NCBI GenBank assembly: GCA_022447555.1 | Contig: JAKVBF010000004.1 | Coordinates: 15,314-79,313, forward strand | DNA: 64,000 nucleotides | Direction: 5' to 3' | Source of the DNA: Mariniblastus sp. | GTDB lineage: Bacteria > Planctomycetota > Planctomycetia > Pirellulales > Pirellulaceae | Shown here: positions 9,032 to 16,802 of the stretch, piece by piece | Numbering within the stretch: position 1 is the first letter of the stretch | Layout of the letters: each line of letters begins with the position of its first letter | Program-made: the position numbers and the translations under genes | The notes under the pieces: model-generated | Database searches by the model: none | Told to the model about the DNA's origin: nothing | Seen by the model: only the letters and a program-made list of their open reading frames with translations

Positions 9032-11919
9032 GCAGAACCTCCCGACGAGTCTAGGAACTCGCATTTTTCAAAAACATGATCGTGGCAAATAGCTGCCCAG
9101 TCATCCGAATAAATGGGTGGCACTTCAGCCGGAGGCCAAAAGACACCCTGCTGGAGAGAACGTATCACCTCTTCTGTAGCCTGATCCGCGTCTGCCAATT
9201 CAGCTCTTCCCCAATCGGCACGTTGAAATTTAATCTGCTTCACCGATTTAGGAAGGGCGACATACCCGAGATTCGGTACATCTAGGTCATATCCATTCAA
9301 CGACTCGATCTCTCGGGCCAAATAACGGTAAAGGGGCAACTGTAAATCGGTCCATCCTTTCGATTTCGAATAGTGAACCGCTGTTGGAGATTTTCCTGCG
9401 TCCGATGTCTTGTAGTCCCAGATCGCGATCTTCCCGCCCAATCGATCGTTTACATCAACTCGATCGATTGTGCCACGAATGGTAAACGGCCTCCCATCCA
9501 CCAACATCTGATGTTCGCGATATTGCTCGACAGCCACAATTCGCCACCCCTCTGCTGCCCTTTGCGCCTGCAACTCTGCAAAACGATCGAGCCGATATCT
9601 CAATTGCTCTACCTGAATCCGAACCGCTGGTAAACGGGAACCTCGATACCGAATATTCTGCCATTTATCCAAAGCATTCGACAAGAATTCAGCGATGACC
9701 GGAGCCTCACACGAATCGCGAATTTCACTATTACCAAATTCCTCGAGAACATCATGTGCCAGATTGCCAAACGCTCTCGCATCCAACTCTCTCCAACTAT
9801 CTTCAACCGATTCCAGACGCATAACTTTCGAAAGATAAAACCGGTAAGGACATTTGATGTACTCCCGAAACGAAGTGACAGTCAAATTATCTAGGCCCTC
9901 GGGATTGAGCGGGCGCGGTACTTTGAACTGCTGGGAATCAGCCAACTGAGCCGGATCAGCCAACCAGTATCGAGAAGCGGAATTACCGTTGTACTCGAAA
10001 AAAGCCTTTGCCCGCCGAGCAATGGTCAAACGATCTGCAACAAATAACAGCCTGCTCGGCTTCTGCGGTTCGCCGTCCCTGTCTCGGCGACCAACAATCA
10101 ACAGAAAATTTTCTCGAACTCCGGTAACGATAGACAAGACATAAGCATCTCGCGCGTACCGACGGTGATTGTCTAATATTCCAAGTTTCTCACACAACGA
10201 ATTTGGTAAAAAGACGTGACCATTTTCGGAGGCGGGAACGTATTCGTCGTTCATCCCTGTCACCACCACGACGGCTGCATCGTCTAGCGCCAAATCCAAC
10301 CAACCGACCAACTCAACCGCCGAGGGATTGGATGACGAGGCCACCGAACCATCGGCTGCTATTTCAATCGCCAATGCCAACGCACGAGCAGCCGTCTCGC
10401 GGGCTCCCCACGACTCCGGGATTTGTTGATTATCAGCCAACGCCTCGTAAAGCTGCTTACATGCACGTATCGTGCGACGGTCGTCAGACCTATCTTGGTC
10501 CATGGTTCGACCACCATAAACAGCCAACAACCACTGAGCCCAAGGTTTGGTCCAGTGGGCAATCGGTTGGGGGTTTCCTTGCAAAGGTTCCAATCGTTCA
10601 GAAATACAGGAATGCACATGATTCAAAATCCGGGTCGCTTCTGAAAGTTGTTTAGCGCGCGCCTGAGATTTCTCATCTTCTAAGACATAACGTTCAGCGA
10701 TCAGGGTGGGATCGCCAAAAGGCTGACGCTCAAGAATCGGGATACCATCTGGCAGGTTGCTGTTTTGAAAATGATCCAAATCGGCGAGCCAGCTCGAACT
10801 CCCAACGATTTGAGTCAGCCAAATAAATATGTCCGGGTGACGTACCAACGCAGCAAAACTGTCATAAGATTCGCTTTCCAGATAATCTTGAGCTGCCGCC
10901 AATAACCGAACGGGCCCAGAATCGATCAGTGGACGGCCTCGTAAATTTCGGTGCTCAATCCCCAACGCATTGAACGTTCGTTCAATTTGAGGGATGACCG
11001 ATTCATCCGGAACACCAATCGTCACTTGGTCAGGGGTAAAAGATTCTCCCACTTGCGCGAGGTAATCAGCCACCGCAAACGCTTGGTCTTCAGGCCGATC
11101 AACGATTTTGATTTTCGAATCCGGCATGTCGCTTTGGTCATCCAGCCATCGCTCCGTGACTAGACTTCCAAATGTGTCGAAACGATCAGCCCATTCCGAA
11201 GGCGCAGCGATCAATGAAGTTACTTGAGTCTCCAGTTGGGTCAACATCTCCCGGATACCCCGATTCAAGTCAGGCGTGCCAACCATGACGATTTGCTTAT
11301 CGGTTTGACATGCCTTATTCAGCACCGCTACATTCCGGGCCGCCTGACGATCCAACAAATTAACGCTCTTCAACAAATCAAAGTATCGCTCCTGTATTTT
11401 CTCAAGCGCGATCCAGCGTTTTTCCTCTTTTAAATCATCAAACCCACGCATCGTCTCGGCCACGCTCTGAAACGTTAACGAGTCGTTAGCCAACCTTCGG
11501 TGCAAACTGGCAAGTGTTTTTGCCAGAGGCTGCCATGCCTCAAAAACCGAACCCACTCGTCTCCCGACGACCTGATTTAGCTCTTGGAGGGGTGTTTGTC
11601 GAGTTGCTTGGCTCCAAGCAATTTGCATTGCCATCTCTGAGGCAAACGGTTTGTCGGATTGATACAGACACTCTGGAAATTCGCCAATCGTTGTGATCGT
11701 CGGTGGATTGAATACCCGCCCATTTTGTTCTGCCTGACTCACCAGTAACTGTAGCAATCGATTAGCCGCTCGCGCCCCAGGCAAAACAACCAAAACCTGC
11801 GACAGATCCAGTTCACTGGCTGTCGAAAAATGTTCTGAAAACCACGTCGAAGCACGTTGTAAGGGGGGTTCACTCAATCCCAAAAAAAACCGGCCGATCA
11901 TCGTTTTCCTATTATTCAA
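9028..11919 (-). CDS. addB: AddB-type subunit with PD-(D/E)XK nuclease domain
   Basis: Partner of AddA. The 963-residue protein starts with a degenerate helicase-like domain: the place of the Walker A loop reads LVVLPGARAANRLLQLL, without GKT, so it is probably not an ATP-driven motor, as in many AddB proteins. The C-terminal nuclease domain begins at IKCPYRFYLSKV (near residue 690), has GNLAHDVLEEF, and has the catalytic segment AIWDYKTSD near 836. The iron-sulfur cluster motif of AddB is altered: after the first Cys the C-terminal set is Cys-x2-His-x4-Cys. The gene is the first of the operon and addA follows with an ATGA overlap. Confidence 0.88.
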   Translation of the reverse strand: MNNRKTMIGRFFLGLSEPPLQRASTWFSEHFSTASELDLSQVLVVLPGARAANRLLQLLVSQAEQNGRVFNPPTITTIGEFPECLYQSDKPFASEMAMQIAWSQATRQTPLQELNQVVGRRVGSVFEAWQPLAKTLASLHRRLANDSLTFQSVAETMRGFDDLKEEKRWIALEKIQERYFDLLKSVNLLDRQAARNVAVLNKACQTDKQIVMVGTPDLNRGIREMLTQLETQVTSLIAAPSEWADRFDTFGSLVTERWLDDQSDMPDSKIKIVDRPEDQAFAVADYLAQVGESFTPDQVTIGVPDESVIPQIERTFNALGIEHRNLRGRPLIDSGPVRLLAAAQDYLESESYDSFAALVRHPDIFIWLTQIVGSSSWLADLDHFQNSNLPDGIPILERQPFGDPTLIAERYVLEDEKSQARAKQLSEATRILNHVHSCISERLEPLQGNPQPIAHWTKPWAQWLLAVYGGRTMDQDRSDDRRTIRACKQLYEALADNQQIPESWGARETAARALALAIEIAADGSVASSSNPSAVELVGWLDLALDDAAVVVVTGMNDEYVPASENGHVFLPNSLCEKLGILDNHRRYARDAYVLSIVTGVRENFLLIVGRRDRDGEPQKPSRLLFVADRLTIARRAKAFFEYNGNSASRYWLADPAQLADSQQFKVPRPLNPEGLDNLTVTSFREYIKCPYRFYLSKVMRLESVEDSWRELDARAFGNLAHDVLEEFGNSEIRDSCEAPVIAEFLSNALDKWQNIRYRGSRLPAVRIQVEQLRYRLDRFAELQAQRAAEGWRIVAVEQYREHQMLVDGRPFTIRGTIDRVDVNDRLGGKIAIWDYKTSDAGKSPTAVHYSKSKGWTDLQLPLYRYLAREIESLNGYDLDVPNLGYVALPKSVKQIKFQRADWGRAELADADQATEEVIRSLQQGVFWPPAEVPPIYSDDWAAICHDHVFEKCEFLDSSGGSA
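9038..9043 (-). promoter_or_regulatory. Ribosome-binding site deciding the addA start
   Basis: GGGAGG on the minus strand lies six bases before the ATG at 9031. It sits inside the 3' end of addB and supports translational coupling. The alternative ATG at 9064 lacks such a site. Confidence 0.75.
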
Positions 11920-12002
11920 TCAAAGGCTTTATCTGGATCACTGTTTCAATCCAACGTGCGCCAGGTACATACTCGTTCGCAATAAGTATAAATTTAATTC
12001 TC

Positions 12003-12008
12003 TACAAT
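12003..12008 (+). promoter_or_regulatory. Possible -10 element (TACAAT) of a small RNA gene
   Basis: TACAAT differs from TATAAT at one position and lies in AT-rich sequence just upstream of the folded interval at 12015-12208. No convincing -35 element is visible at 16-18 bases. Confidence 0.3.
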
Positions 12009-12014
12009 GACACG

Positions 12015-12208
12015 TGTGGTCAGACCCGGGCAAAGGCGATATTTCAAGGTTCCATCCAGAGTTGAGACATCTCGATGACGCTACACGAAGGTTCTCTAGG
12101 TGCATCAAAGGCGAAACTCCGCGGTTTGAAGAGGCCTATGGAGCGGAAGCTGCCAGGACCCCCGAAAGGCTTCGCTCAATCCAACAAAGCGAAGTATAGA
12201 GGGGTTTT
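12015..12208 (+). ncRNA. Candidate structured small RNA of about 190 nt (unidentified)
   Basis: The gap between divergent addB and convergent thrC can fold. Bases 12019-12022 (ggtc) and 12029-12032 (ggca) can pair with 12157-12160 (gacc) and 12151-12154 (tgcc), closing a large domain. After it comes a composite hairpin: acccc at 12158-12162 pairs with ggggt at 12201-12205, enclosing cttcgct (12170-12176) paired with agcgaag (12188-12194), and ending in TTTT, like an intrinsic terminator. The terminator arm and the closing stem share bases around 12158-12160, so they may be alternative states. A -10-like TACAAT lies just upstream. I do not recognise 6S RNA, SRP RNA, RNase P RNA or tmRNA here. 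The expression strand is inferred from the T run. Confidence 0.35.
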
Positions 12209-12217
12209 AAGTCTGGA

Positions 12218-13492
12218 TCAGCGATCCGTAGGCGAGCCAAGAAAGTCGGCCTCAAATCGGCTCCAATCGGTCGCTTTTGAAAGATCAATCTTTGGCAAAT
12301 CAAGTGGTTCCCCACCAAAATACTTTTGCCCCGCAGCGGTGTTGAAAATGACGACCCGCTCATCTGGTTCGATCAATTTCTCTGCGACCAGCTGCTCCAA
12401 TCCACCGATGCACGTCGCTGTTTCTGGGCAGATGATCAAACCTTCAGCCGACGCCACCTGACGTTGCCATTCCGGCAGGCGAGACTCAGCCGCCGCTTTA
12501 ATGGTTCCACCACTTTCGGTCACCGTGTCATAGACCATAAAGTCACCTAGCGCCACCGGAACACGCATCCCCGACGCGATCGTATGGGCATTCTCATGCC
12601 GCTTGGCGAAACGTTCTCCAGTGTGAAACGCTGTAAAGAGAGGACAACAACCGTCGGACTGACAGGAGATCATGCGCGGCATTTGCGAGGATTCGAGAAA
12701 CCCCATTTCTCTGAGTTCTTTGAATGCCTTCCACATTCCGATTAACGCCGTCCCGCCCCCGGTTGGGTAAAGGATGACATCAGGCAGCTTCCATTCAAAC
12801 TGTTCAGCGAGTTCGAGGCCCATCGTCTTCTTTCCCTCCAAGCGATAAGGCTCTTTCATCGTAGATATATCAAACCACAAACCGCGATCGTGACCCTCAC
12901 GAATCCGCCGTCCATTCTCATCAATCAATCCATTCGTTAGAAAAATTTTCGCCCCTGAGTAGTAACATTCACTCTGATTCACAATGGGCGCATCGGTGGG
13001 CATGAAAACCACCGACTCAAGACCTGCCCGGGCAGCATACATAGCCATCGCCCCACCCGCGTTCCCATTACTAGACATCGCAATTCGGTTCTGCCCAAAA
13101 TGCTTCGCCATCGTCACCGCCAGAGACAGTCCTCTTGATTTAAAACTACAGGTTGGCAACTGAGATTCGTCCTTGATCCAAACATTCTTCAAGCCAAATT
13201 GCTGTGCCAAGGTAGGACAATGCACAATCGGGCTGAAGTTTTTGTTCAAGGTGACTGGTTCGATCGCATTGCCAATCGGCAACAGTTCGCGGTACCGCCA
13301 CATATCACGAGGACGCGTTGCCAGAACCTCTTTGGTCATCACGGACTGGATGGCATCCAAATCGTATCGAGACCACAAAGGCTTCCCCAGATGCATCGTT
13401 TGCAACTGATCCGCTGGCAAGGTAACACTCGGATCAATCGCACTCTCAAAATGCGTTATGTACCGCTCGAAACTTTGATTTTCTTTTTGCAC
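12218..13492 (-). CDS. thrC: Threonine synthase (PLP fold type II)
   Basis: Converts O-phosphohomoserine to threonine. The 424-residue protein has the N-terminal MWRYRELLPI motif typical of threonine synthases, the PLP lysine in PTCSFKSRG (the family usual is SFKDRG), the substrate loop SSNGNAGGAMAMYAA, and the phosphate-binding YPTGGGTALIGMWKAF. The start is a GTG at 13492 without a clear ribosome site; a consensus TATAAT at 13530-13525 leaves a leader of only about 26 bases. A related PLP-dependent lyase is possible given the Asp-to-Ser change beside the lysine. It stands alone, divergent from the small membrane protein gene. Confidence 0.82.
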   Translation of the reverse strand: MQKENQSFERYITHFESAIDPSVTLPADQLQTMHLGKPLWSRYDLDAIQSVMTKEVLATRPRDMWRYRELLPIGNAIEPVTLNKNFSPIVHCPTLAQQFGLKNVWIKDESQLPTCSFKSRGLSLAVTMAKHFGQNRIAMSSNGNAGGAMAMYAARAGLESVVFMPTDAPIVNQSECYYSGAKIFLTNGLIDENGRRIREGHDRGLWFDISTMKEPYRLEGKKTMGLELAEQFEWKLPDVILYPTGGGTALIGMWKAFKELREMGFLESSQMPRMISCQSDGCCPLFTAFHTGERFAKRHENAHTIASGMRVPVALGDFMVYDTVTESGGTIKAAAESRLPEWQRQVASAEGLIICPETATCIGGLEQLVAEKLIEPDERVVIFNTAAGQKYFGGEPLDLPKIDLSKATDWSRFEADFLGSPTDR

Positions 13493-13524
13493 TGAAAAAC
13501 TTCTGGTTTAATATAACGGCGGCT

Positions 13525-13530
13525 ATTATA
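13525..13530 (-). promoter_or_regulatory. Probable -10 element (TATAAT) for thrC
   Basis: A perfect TATAAT on the minus strand lies 33 bases before the thrC GTG. The -35 region is weak at every usual spacing. Confidence 0.4.
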
Positions 13531-13648
13531 CAGTTGGATAGTGTAAAACCTGAAAGGCTGGGGCAAACTGGTGTCTAAGCCGTTGGATTTGACGTGAACT
13601 GTTGTAAGATCGGGTAACGATACGACTAGTCTGCGAAACGCCAAAACC

Positions 13649-14140
13649 ATGAACCATGACACCAACCGTCAAAGCGATCAAGATCCCCCGGGTCCTGAAA
13701 CCGGCAAAACGCAAGCCCATCCCAAGGAGTCTTTCGCAGGATCGGCTGGTGCATCAACGGAGGATCAAAAACGAACCGATGAGCCAATAATTGTTGCAGA
13801 TATTGTAGAACCTTGGGAGGGAATTCCAACGGCAATCGAAGTAACTCAATTATTTCCAAAACCAGGCGATTTGCCGCCCAGTTTTCAAAACTTAGCGGCA
13901 CTTGGTGGAGCGGTAGGCGCAATAATACTGGGAATATGGTCGATTGGAGGTGCCCTGCTCACTCCCTACAGCTGCATAAATGCCCTTCTTGGAATGATGA
14001 TGGGAATTTGGGGCCTCAACTCATCTAGAAGAAAAATGGCCATCCTTGGCATGATCCTCTGTTTGATCGCCCTCGTTTTGAGCCTATCGGAGTTCAGTAC
14101 AACTGTGGCAAATTTTCTTATCCGATCGGAAGATTCCTGA
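13649..14140 (+). CDS. Small membrane protein, function unknown
   Basis: 163 residues. The first 60 or so are hydrophilic and rich in Gln, Asp, Pro and Thr. Then come three hydrophobic segments: LGGAVGAIILGIWSIGGALL, CINALLGMMMGIWGL and MAILGMILCLIALVLSL. The layout suggests a cytoplasmic N-terminal tail and a membrane anchor. I recognise no family. It is divergent from thrC and about 130 bases ahead of tdk on the same strand. Confidence 0.65.
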   Translation: MNHDTNRQSDQDPPGPETGKTQAHPKESFAGSAGASTEDQKRTDEPIIVADIVEPWEGIPTAIEVTQLFPKPGDLPPSFQNLAALGGAVGAIILGIWSIGGALLTPYSCINALLGMMMGIWGLNSSRRKMAILGMILCLIALVLSLSEFSTTVANFLIRSEDS

Positions 14141-14273
14141 TTTAACCTTTCACCAAGCTCGGGTCCAATAGAAACTCGGGGGCAGCCCAAGCTGATAAAC
14201 CGGCAGAGTTTTGAGCCCAGAATGAACATTCGCCATTTTTTCCAGCAAACTAAAACGCGAAGACCGAATCAAC

Positions 14274-14870
14274 ATGGCAAAACTATATTTTTATTATTCA
14301 GCGATGAATGCCGGTAAAAGCACGACGCTATTACAGTCAGCTCACAATTACGAAGAACGCGGGATGCGCGTCATGCTACACACCCCGCAACTCGACAATC
14401 GTGAAGGCGCAGGAATCGTCTCATCGCGAATCGGACTCGACCGAAAGGCGGATGCTTTCTCACCCACCGATGACCTGTATATCAAAATCTCAACCGCTCA
14501 TCGAACCATACCCATCGACTGTATTCTGGTCGACGAATCCCAGTTCTTGACGTGCCGGCAGGTACTCCAACTCACGCTGGTAGCCGATCGCCTTGGCATC
14601 CCCGTTTTGTGTTACGGCATTCGGACTGATTTTCAGGGTGAACCCTTTGAGGGCAGCAAGTACCTTCTTGCTTGGGCGGATGAACTTATTGAAATAAAGA
14701 CCATTTGCCGAACCGGTAAAAAAGCAACGATGAACGCTCGGCTGGACAAAGACGGAAAACGAGTTTGGGCCGGGGAGCAAATCGAAATTGGTTCTCATTA
14801 CGAAGCGCTCAGTCGAAAAGAGTTCCACCTAGAACGTGTCTCTCCAGTAGGCTATCATCCACCAGAATAG
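14274..14870 (+). CDS. tdk: Thymidine kinase (type II)
   Basis: Phosphorylates thymidine in the salvage pathway. The 198-residue protein has the P-loop [13 protein letters not shown] (residues 9-21), the DESQFL motif (88-92) with the catalytic Glu, the [16 protein letters not shown] lasso entry (113-128), and the substrate loop after [16 protein letters not shown]. The zinc ribbon seen in most type II enzymes is largely lost: Cys145 remains, but the partner positions read Thr147, Ser180 and Glu183. Activity probably persists because the catalytic core is intact. The histidine kinase gene follows after 33 bases on the same strand. Confidence 0.95.
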   Translation: MAKLYFYYSAMNAGKSTTLLQSAHNYEERGMRVMLHTPQLDNREGAGIVSSRIGLDRKADAFSPTDDLYIKISTAHRTIPIDCILVDESQFLTCRQVLQLTLVADRLGIPVLCYGIRTDFQGEPFEGSKYLLAWADELIEIKTICRTGKKATMNARLDKDGKRVWAGEQIEIGSHYEALSRKEFHLERVSPVGYHPPE

Positions 14871-14903
14871 AAACCTTGTCCCTGTTCGAACCGACCGCCC
14901 TAA

Positions 14904-16802
14904 TTGGTGGAGGAATCGCAAATCACTCACCAAAATGACCTATCGAACTCCGCCGAATTCTGGTTTCAACACGATATCAGCAAAGTACTAGACCGGTCTA
15001 CACTACTGGTGTGCTACGTGGATAATCAAATGGTCTTCCGCTATGTCAATCAGCCCTACGCTGATCATTGGAATCTTACCCGCCCGCAAATTGTAGGACG
15101 AACCATCGGGGAAATTATCTCAAAGGAATACGCTCCCATCTCTGAAGAGAATGCTCAGCGAGCACTGGAAGGCGCTCCTTTCCAACTGGAACAAGAAATA
15201 AAAAGTAACGGGCGATCCCAATTCTTTCATAACAAATACCAGCCCGATTTAGACGCAGACGGAAATGTCGCGGGGTTCTTTCTATTCAGCGATGAAATCA
15301 CCCATTTGAAAGAAAAAGAGCAAAACCTGATTCGGATTTTTGACAACGTCGCGGCTTGCCTGTTTTGGGTAGACTGCGATTTGGTGATTAAATACGCTGG
15401 CCAAGGTGGCTTGAAACATTTCGGTTTTGATGCAAACGATGTCATTGGGTTAAGCATCGAGGAATTCATAGGTAAGGATGCTTTTAAGATTGCCTTACCT
15501 CGTCTCCAAAAAGCGCTGAATGGAAATCCGGAACAATACGAAAATCGAACCCTAACGGCTGATGGGAGACAACTCGAAATTCAAGTTCACTGTGTTCCCG
15601 ATCTAGACCGGCAGGGTCTCGTCCAGGGGCTATTCGTAGTTTCTTTTGACATCACACCGATCAAGCGGACACAGCGGGAATTAAAGCGAGCCAAGACCCG
15701 ATTGGACACAGCGGTTCAGGGCTCTCAGTTTGGAGTTTGGGAAACTGATCCCTCCCGAAAAGGATGGTGTTTCACGGACCACCTGGAATACATCTGGGGC
15801 TTAGAACCCAATAGCCTTTCCAGTTCAATCCGAAAACTGGACTCGCGCATTCACCCCGAAGACTATCCAAAAATACTCGAGTCGCGCCGGCAAAACGTAG
15901 AGGAAAACATCGACAATGAGGTCGAATTCCGAGCTTTGACCAACCGTGGTTATCGCTGGATGCGTACCGCCACCAACACGCAGTACGATGACAGTGGGAT
16001 TCCAATCCGACGCTCTGGAACCATTACGGACATCAACCAGATCAAAACCGCACAGATTAAGTCTGCGGACGAAGTGGAACAGCGAGACATGTTCTTGGCC
16101 ATGCTCTCTCATGAACTACGAAATCCCATGACGGCCATCTACCATGCCACATACTATGCGCAGGAAACGGGAGATTTACCTGACTCACTGATCGAAATTT
16201 TCGACATTATTGATCGTCAGTCAAAACAGATGACTCGCTTGATGGACGACCTTTTAGACGTCTCAAGATTCACTCAGGACAAAATACAATTTAAGTACCA
16301 GGCGGTGGATTTAGGAGAGACCATCAAGAATGTGGTGACGGATTTCGGAACCAAATGTAGGCAAAAAAAACAAGATCTAACCAACCGTCCCATGCGAGGC
16401 CCTTGCTGGGTGCGAGCCGACCCCAACCGGCTAAATCAAGCCATCACGAATCTCCTCGACAATGCGATTAAATACACTCAGGAATCGGGTGCTATTAACA
16501 TTTCAGTGGAACACGTCGATGATAAGTATTTCTGTAGCATCTCAGATAACGGAGCCGGCATTCCGCGAGAAAAGCAAATAGAAATTTTCGAGCTTTTCGT
16601 TCAAACAGAGCAACCGCTCCACCGAACCATCGATGGCTTGGGAGTTGGACTTTTTCTGGTTCGCCGAATCATCCGTGAAATGGGTGGTGACATTTCGCTC
16701 CGAAGCGATGGCCTGAACCAAGGAAGTACCTTTACGTTTTGGTTGCCACAAACACCTCCACCCACTCCTATTGGTCCCCCCACAGAAAACGGTGAAGCAT
16801 GA
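14904..16802 (+). CDS. PAS-domain sensor histidine kinase
   Basis: 632 residues, no membrane segment, so a cytoplasmic sensor. Three PAS-like regions (about 25-130, 140-255, 270-385) are followed by a HisKA domain with the phospho-acceptor His403 in MLSHELRNPMTAIYH. The ATPase domain has the N box NLLDNAIKYTQ, G1 ISDNGAGIPREKQ and G2 GLGVGLFLVRRIIREMGG. The start is TTG 14904 or GTG 14907; no in-frame ATG is near. There is no receiver domain and no response regulator gene adjacent. Its stop overlaps the ATG of the following sulfatase by four bases (ATGA), so the two are probably translated together. Confidence 0.92.
   Translation: MVEESQITHQNDLSNSAEFWFQHDISKVLDRSTLLVCYVDNQMVFRYVNQPYADHWNLTRPQIVGRTIGEIISKEYAPISEENAQRALEGAPFQLEQEIKSNGRSQFFHNKYQPDLDADGNVAGFFLFSDEITHLKEKEQNLIRIFDNVAACLFWVDCDLVIKYAGQGGLKHFGFDANDVIGLSIEEFIGKDAFKIALPRLQKALNGNPEQYENRTLTADGRQLEIQVHCVPDLDRQGLVQGLFVVSFDITPIKRTQRELKRAKTRLDTAVQGSQFGVWETDPSRKGWCFTDHLEYIWGLEPNSLSSSIRKLDSRIHPEDYPKILESRRQNVEENIDNEVEFRALTNRGYRWMRTATNTQYDDSGIPIRRSGTITDINQIKTAQIKSADEVEQRDMFLAMLSHELRNPMTAIYHATYYAQETGDLPDSLIEIFDIIDRQSKQMTRLMDDLLDVSRFTQDKIQFKYQAVDLGETIKNVVTDFGTKCRQKKQDLTNRPMRGPCWVRADPNRLNQAITNLLDNAIKYTQESGAINISVEHVDDKYFCSISDNGAGIPREKQIEIFELFVQTEQPLHRTIDGLGVGLFLVRRIIREMGGDISLRSDGLNQGSTFTFWLPQTPPPTPIGPPTENGEA

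Noticed and set aside
10203..10655. 150-codon plus-strand frame within addB
   Set aside because: Antisense shadow rich in Arg and Pro, without motifs.
12014..12199. 61-codon plus-strand frame in the addB-thrC gap
   Set aside because: GTG start without ribosome site, no recognisable protein character; the region folds as a possible RNA instead. A longer frame at 12075-12461 mostly overlaps thrC and is rejected too.
12015..12208. Assignment of the folded interval to SRP, 6S, RNase P or tmRNA
   Set aside because: The conserved cores of these RNAs are not visible.
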